In this document: positions 18,960 through 20,831 of the stretch, piece after piece
Position numbering within the stretch: position 1 is the first letter of the stretch
How the letters are laid out: each line of letters opens with the position of its first letter
IMG/VR virus record: IMGVR_UViG_3300047274_000085
Span: 1 to 20,831 of that record
Length of the DNA stretch: 20,831 bases
Source of the DNA: a virus
Direction: 5' to 3' (one strand)
Notes under the pieces: generated by a model
The model's input: the letters and a program-made list of their open reading frames with translations, nothing else
Database searches by the model: none
Told to the model about the DNA's origin: nothing
Position numbers and translations under genes: made by a program

Positions 18960-20536
18960 TGCAGTTTTTCTACGACGGTCAAATAAGAAGATATATTATA
19001 CAAGTTATTCGTTTAATGTCTAACTTTGTAGTCAAACACGGCGACGGCACTCTCCAACGAGTTCCAGTAATGTACGGCGACATTGATCGCCAGGCTGCAC
19101 ATATAATCAATCAAGGTTCTGAAAACAATCTAAACTCTGCTCCAAGGATCGCAGTTTATGTTACTGATTTAGATCTTGATAGAACTAGACTAGGTGATGC
19201 TACTCACGTAGGAAAAGTACATATTAGAGAAAGATCTATCGAAGACGGTTCATATACTAGTCAACAAGGACAAAACTATACTGTTGAACGTTTGATGCCT
19301 ACTCCCTACAAATTAACTCTTAAGGTTGATATATGGAGTACTAGCACAGAACAAAAATTACAGATATTAGAACAAATTTTAGTATTGTTTAATCCGAGTT
19401 TAGAAATACAGACTACAGACAATTTTGTTGACTGGACCAGTTTAAGTGTTGTTGAACTAGGTGATGTAACATTTAGTTCAAGATCGATCCCAGTAGGTAC
19501 TAACATCAGCATTGACGTTGCTAGTTTAAGTTTAGAAACACCTATATGGATCACACCTCCTGCTAAGGTTAAGAAACTCGGTGTTGTTACTAACATCATT
19601 GCTGGAGTCTTTAGTACAGTTGGAGCTCCAGAAACCGGTTACATTGACGGGCTAGGCACCGACATTATGGGCGGTCAAGCATATCCTAGCAATCCTATCC
19701 TTAATCAAAAAACCACCATCGGTAATTTTGACATTGTTGTCACTGAAGGTAGTATTAGACTAGTAAGCAATACAGATCCAGGAAGTTATCTAGCTTGGAC
19801 TATGATCCTTGATCAAAGCCCCGGAACCTATCAAGCAGGACTCAGCAAGATTTATCTACTACAAAGTGACGGATCAGAGATCGTTGGATACATCAGTTTA
19901 AATCCGTTAGATGGCACATTCCTGTCTGTTAATTGGGATGAAGACACGTATCCATCAAATACGTCAATCGAAGGCCCAGCTAGAGATTCAAACTCGTGGG
20001 GATCTTTTGACGCAATCATTGATCCGACTACGACCGGTCCTAGCAATTTAGAAATAGGTACTAGATATCTTATCATTGAAAGCATCGGAGGTGGCGTAAG
20101 AGATACGTTTACTACTACTAGTAGAATCCAAACCATCAACACAGGTGTAGCATTTGATAAAGTTAATGAGTTCAAATTACTCGTCGACGATGCAGAGGTT
20201 GGTGCAAATTCAGCCAACAGGAACGGAAATTTTTATATCGTAGCTGACGAAATTATTCCTGCTGGCAGTGTTGTAACATATATACTTAACTTCAACGAAG
20301 ACGGGCCGGATGCTTGGAAAAATAGCAACAGTAGTGACTTTATAGCAGAAGCTAACGATATCATCGAGTGGGACGGCGATACTTGGCACGTAGTATTTTC
20401 GGCGCAAGAGCACGACGATGTTATTGTTTATCAGACAAACATCTATACTCTAGTTCAATATAAGTGGAATGGAGTGAGTTGGGTCAAGTCCTTCGACGGA
20501 GAATATAGGCGAGGCGAATGGAGACTGGAACTTTAA
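18959..20536 (+). CDS. gp15: Tail sheath terminator/stabiliser gp15 with long C-terminal extension
   Basis: A 525-aa homologue of T4 gp15 (272 aa), the ring that caps tube and sheath and joins the tail to the neck. The conserved part covers about residues 1-200: FFYDGQIRRYIIQVIRLMSN, RVPVMYGD, NYTVERLMPTPYKLTLKVDIW, QKLQILEQILVLFNP and a closing LSLETPIWITPP. Residues 205-525 are extra and rich in G, S and T. They end in two tryptophan-rich modules, IIEWDGDTWHVVF at 468-480 and VQYKWNGVSWVKSFDGEYRRGEW at 499-521, like those in gp14 and gp18. AAGGCGG lies eight bases before the ATG, inside gp14, and the stop and start overlap (TAATG), so it is translationally coupled to gp14. Confidence 0.9.
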   Translation: MQFFYDGQIRRYIIQVIRLMSNFVVKHGDGTLQRVPVMYGDIDRQAAHIINQGSENNLNSAPRIAVYVTDLDLDRTRLGDATHVGKVHIRERSIEDGSYTSQQGQNYTVERLMPTPYKLTLKVDIWSTSTEQKLQILEQILVLFNPSLEIQTTDNFVDWTSLSVVELGDVTFSSRSIPVGTNISIDVASLSLETPIWITPPAKVKKLGVVTNIIAGVFSTVGAPETGYIDGLGTDIMGGQAYPSNPILNQKTTIGNFDIVVTEGSIRLVSNTDPGSYLAWTMILDQSPGTYQAGLSKIYLLQSDGSEIVGYISLNPLDGTFLSVNWDEDTYPSNTSIEGPARDSNSWGSFDAIIDPTTTGPSNLEIGTRYLIIESIGGGVRDTFTTTSRIQTINTGVAFDKVNEFKLLVDDAEVGANSANRNGNFYIVADEIIPAGSVVTYILNFNEDGPDAWKNSNSSDFIAEANDIIEWDGDTWHVVFSAQEHDDVIVYQTNIYTLVQYKWNGVSWVKSFDGEYRRGEWRLEL

Positions 20537-20831
20537 TTGACTGTAGCGGTGCATTAATCTGTGCTAAAAATACCAAACGATTTTTACTTCTACAGAAAAA
20601 AGACGGTCGACATGCAACACGCTGGGGCTTAGTTGGTGGTACTAATAATATTGGGGAATCTGCATGGCAAGGGCTTCAAAGAGAAATACAAGAAGAACTT
20701 GGCCTTGTTCCTAATATCAAAAAAACGATTCCGTTAGAAAAATTTGTATCTAACGACAGTCTCTTTAATTTTCACACATACTTTTGTATAGTTGAATCAG
20801 AATTTGTTCCTACACTCAGCGATGAGCACAT
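20518..20831 (+). CDS. Nudix hydrolase (3' end cut by window edge)
   Basis: An open frame of 104 codons runs off the right edge, beginning METGTLIDCSGALICA. The full Nudix box is present at residues 41-63: G-x5-E-x7-REIQEELGL, preceded by TRWGLVGG. Nudix enzymes cleave nucleoside diphosphates linked to another group, such as oxidised dNTPs, NADH or nucleotide sugars. The chosen ATG lies 19 bases inside the end of gp15, with AGGCGAGG just upstream, so it is probably co-translated from the gp14-gp15 transcript. Placement in a late structural operon, and not among replication genes, is unusual. The substrate is unknown. Confidence 0.85.
   Translation, partial: METGTLIDCSGALICAKNTKRFLLLQKKDGRHATRWGLVGGTNNIGESAWQGLQREIQEELGLVPNIKKTIPLEKFVSNDSLFNFHTYFCIVESEFVPTLSDEH

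Noticed and set aside
1-20831. tRNA genes, CRISPR arrays, insertion sequences, att sites
   Set aside because: None seen on reading; no cloverleaf-like or regularly spaced repeats noticed, though no covariance-model scan was possible.

Overview
The window is part of the genome of a T4-like tailed phage with a contractile tail. Gene content and protein style (short gp13/gp4/gp16 homologues, an enlarged sheath, tail proteins with added modules, an NM-, G- and S-rich small protein beside the terminase) resemble marine T4-like myoviruses such as cyanophages and pelagiphages. The host cannot be read from the sequence. No tRNA, CRISPR array, insertion sequence or integrase was seen, and no gene-free stretch exceeds about 150 bases.

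Layout. (1) 1-1925, minus: a surface-sugar pair, made of a glycosyltransferase with an extra C-terminal domain (runs off the left edge) and a nucleotidyltransferase fused to a ManC-type cupin. (2) 1934-4742, minus: the recombination/replication set gp32 - UvsX - small acidic protein - UvsY, with Shine-Dalgarno-led starts at gp32, uvsX and the acidic gene. (3) 4743-4887: a hairpin-rich spacer. (4) 4888-12457, minus: a late block with a 598-aa unknown, large terminase gp17, a 153-aa unknown, a 184-aa candidate internal head protein, small terminase gp16, head-completion gp4, a 123-aa unknown, a tube-fold protein and tail tube gp19. (5) 12479-15745, minus: a very large tail sheath gp18. (6) 15855-16196, plus: a lone HNH/zinc protein that overlaps the 3' end of the dNMP kinase gene (gp1, minus). 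(7) 16864-17625, minus: neck gp13, divergent from neck gp14 and sheath-terminator gp15 (plus), followed by a Nudix hydrolase cut by the right edge.

How it works together. gp16/gp17 package DNA, gp4/gp13/gp14 finish the head and neck, and gp15/gp18/gp19 plus a tube paralogue build the tail. gp1 supplies dNTP precursors, and gp32/UvsX/UvsY run recombination-dependent replication. Most late genes carry a T4-type late -10 box (ATAAATA or a close variant). At six genes this box lies exactly five bases before the ATG, which by T4 late-promoter geometry puts the first transcribed base on the start codon. gp13, gp18, gp19 and the 184-aa gene instead have short leaders with a ribosome-binding site. 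Several boxes contain the stop codon of the gene upstream. This predicted leaderless late-expression layout, the divergent gp13/gp14 promoter and the repeat-swollen tail proteins are the most notable features.
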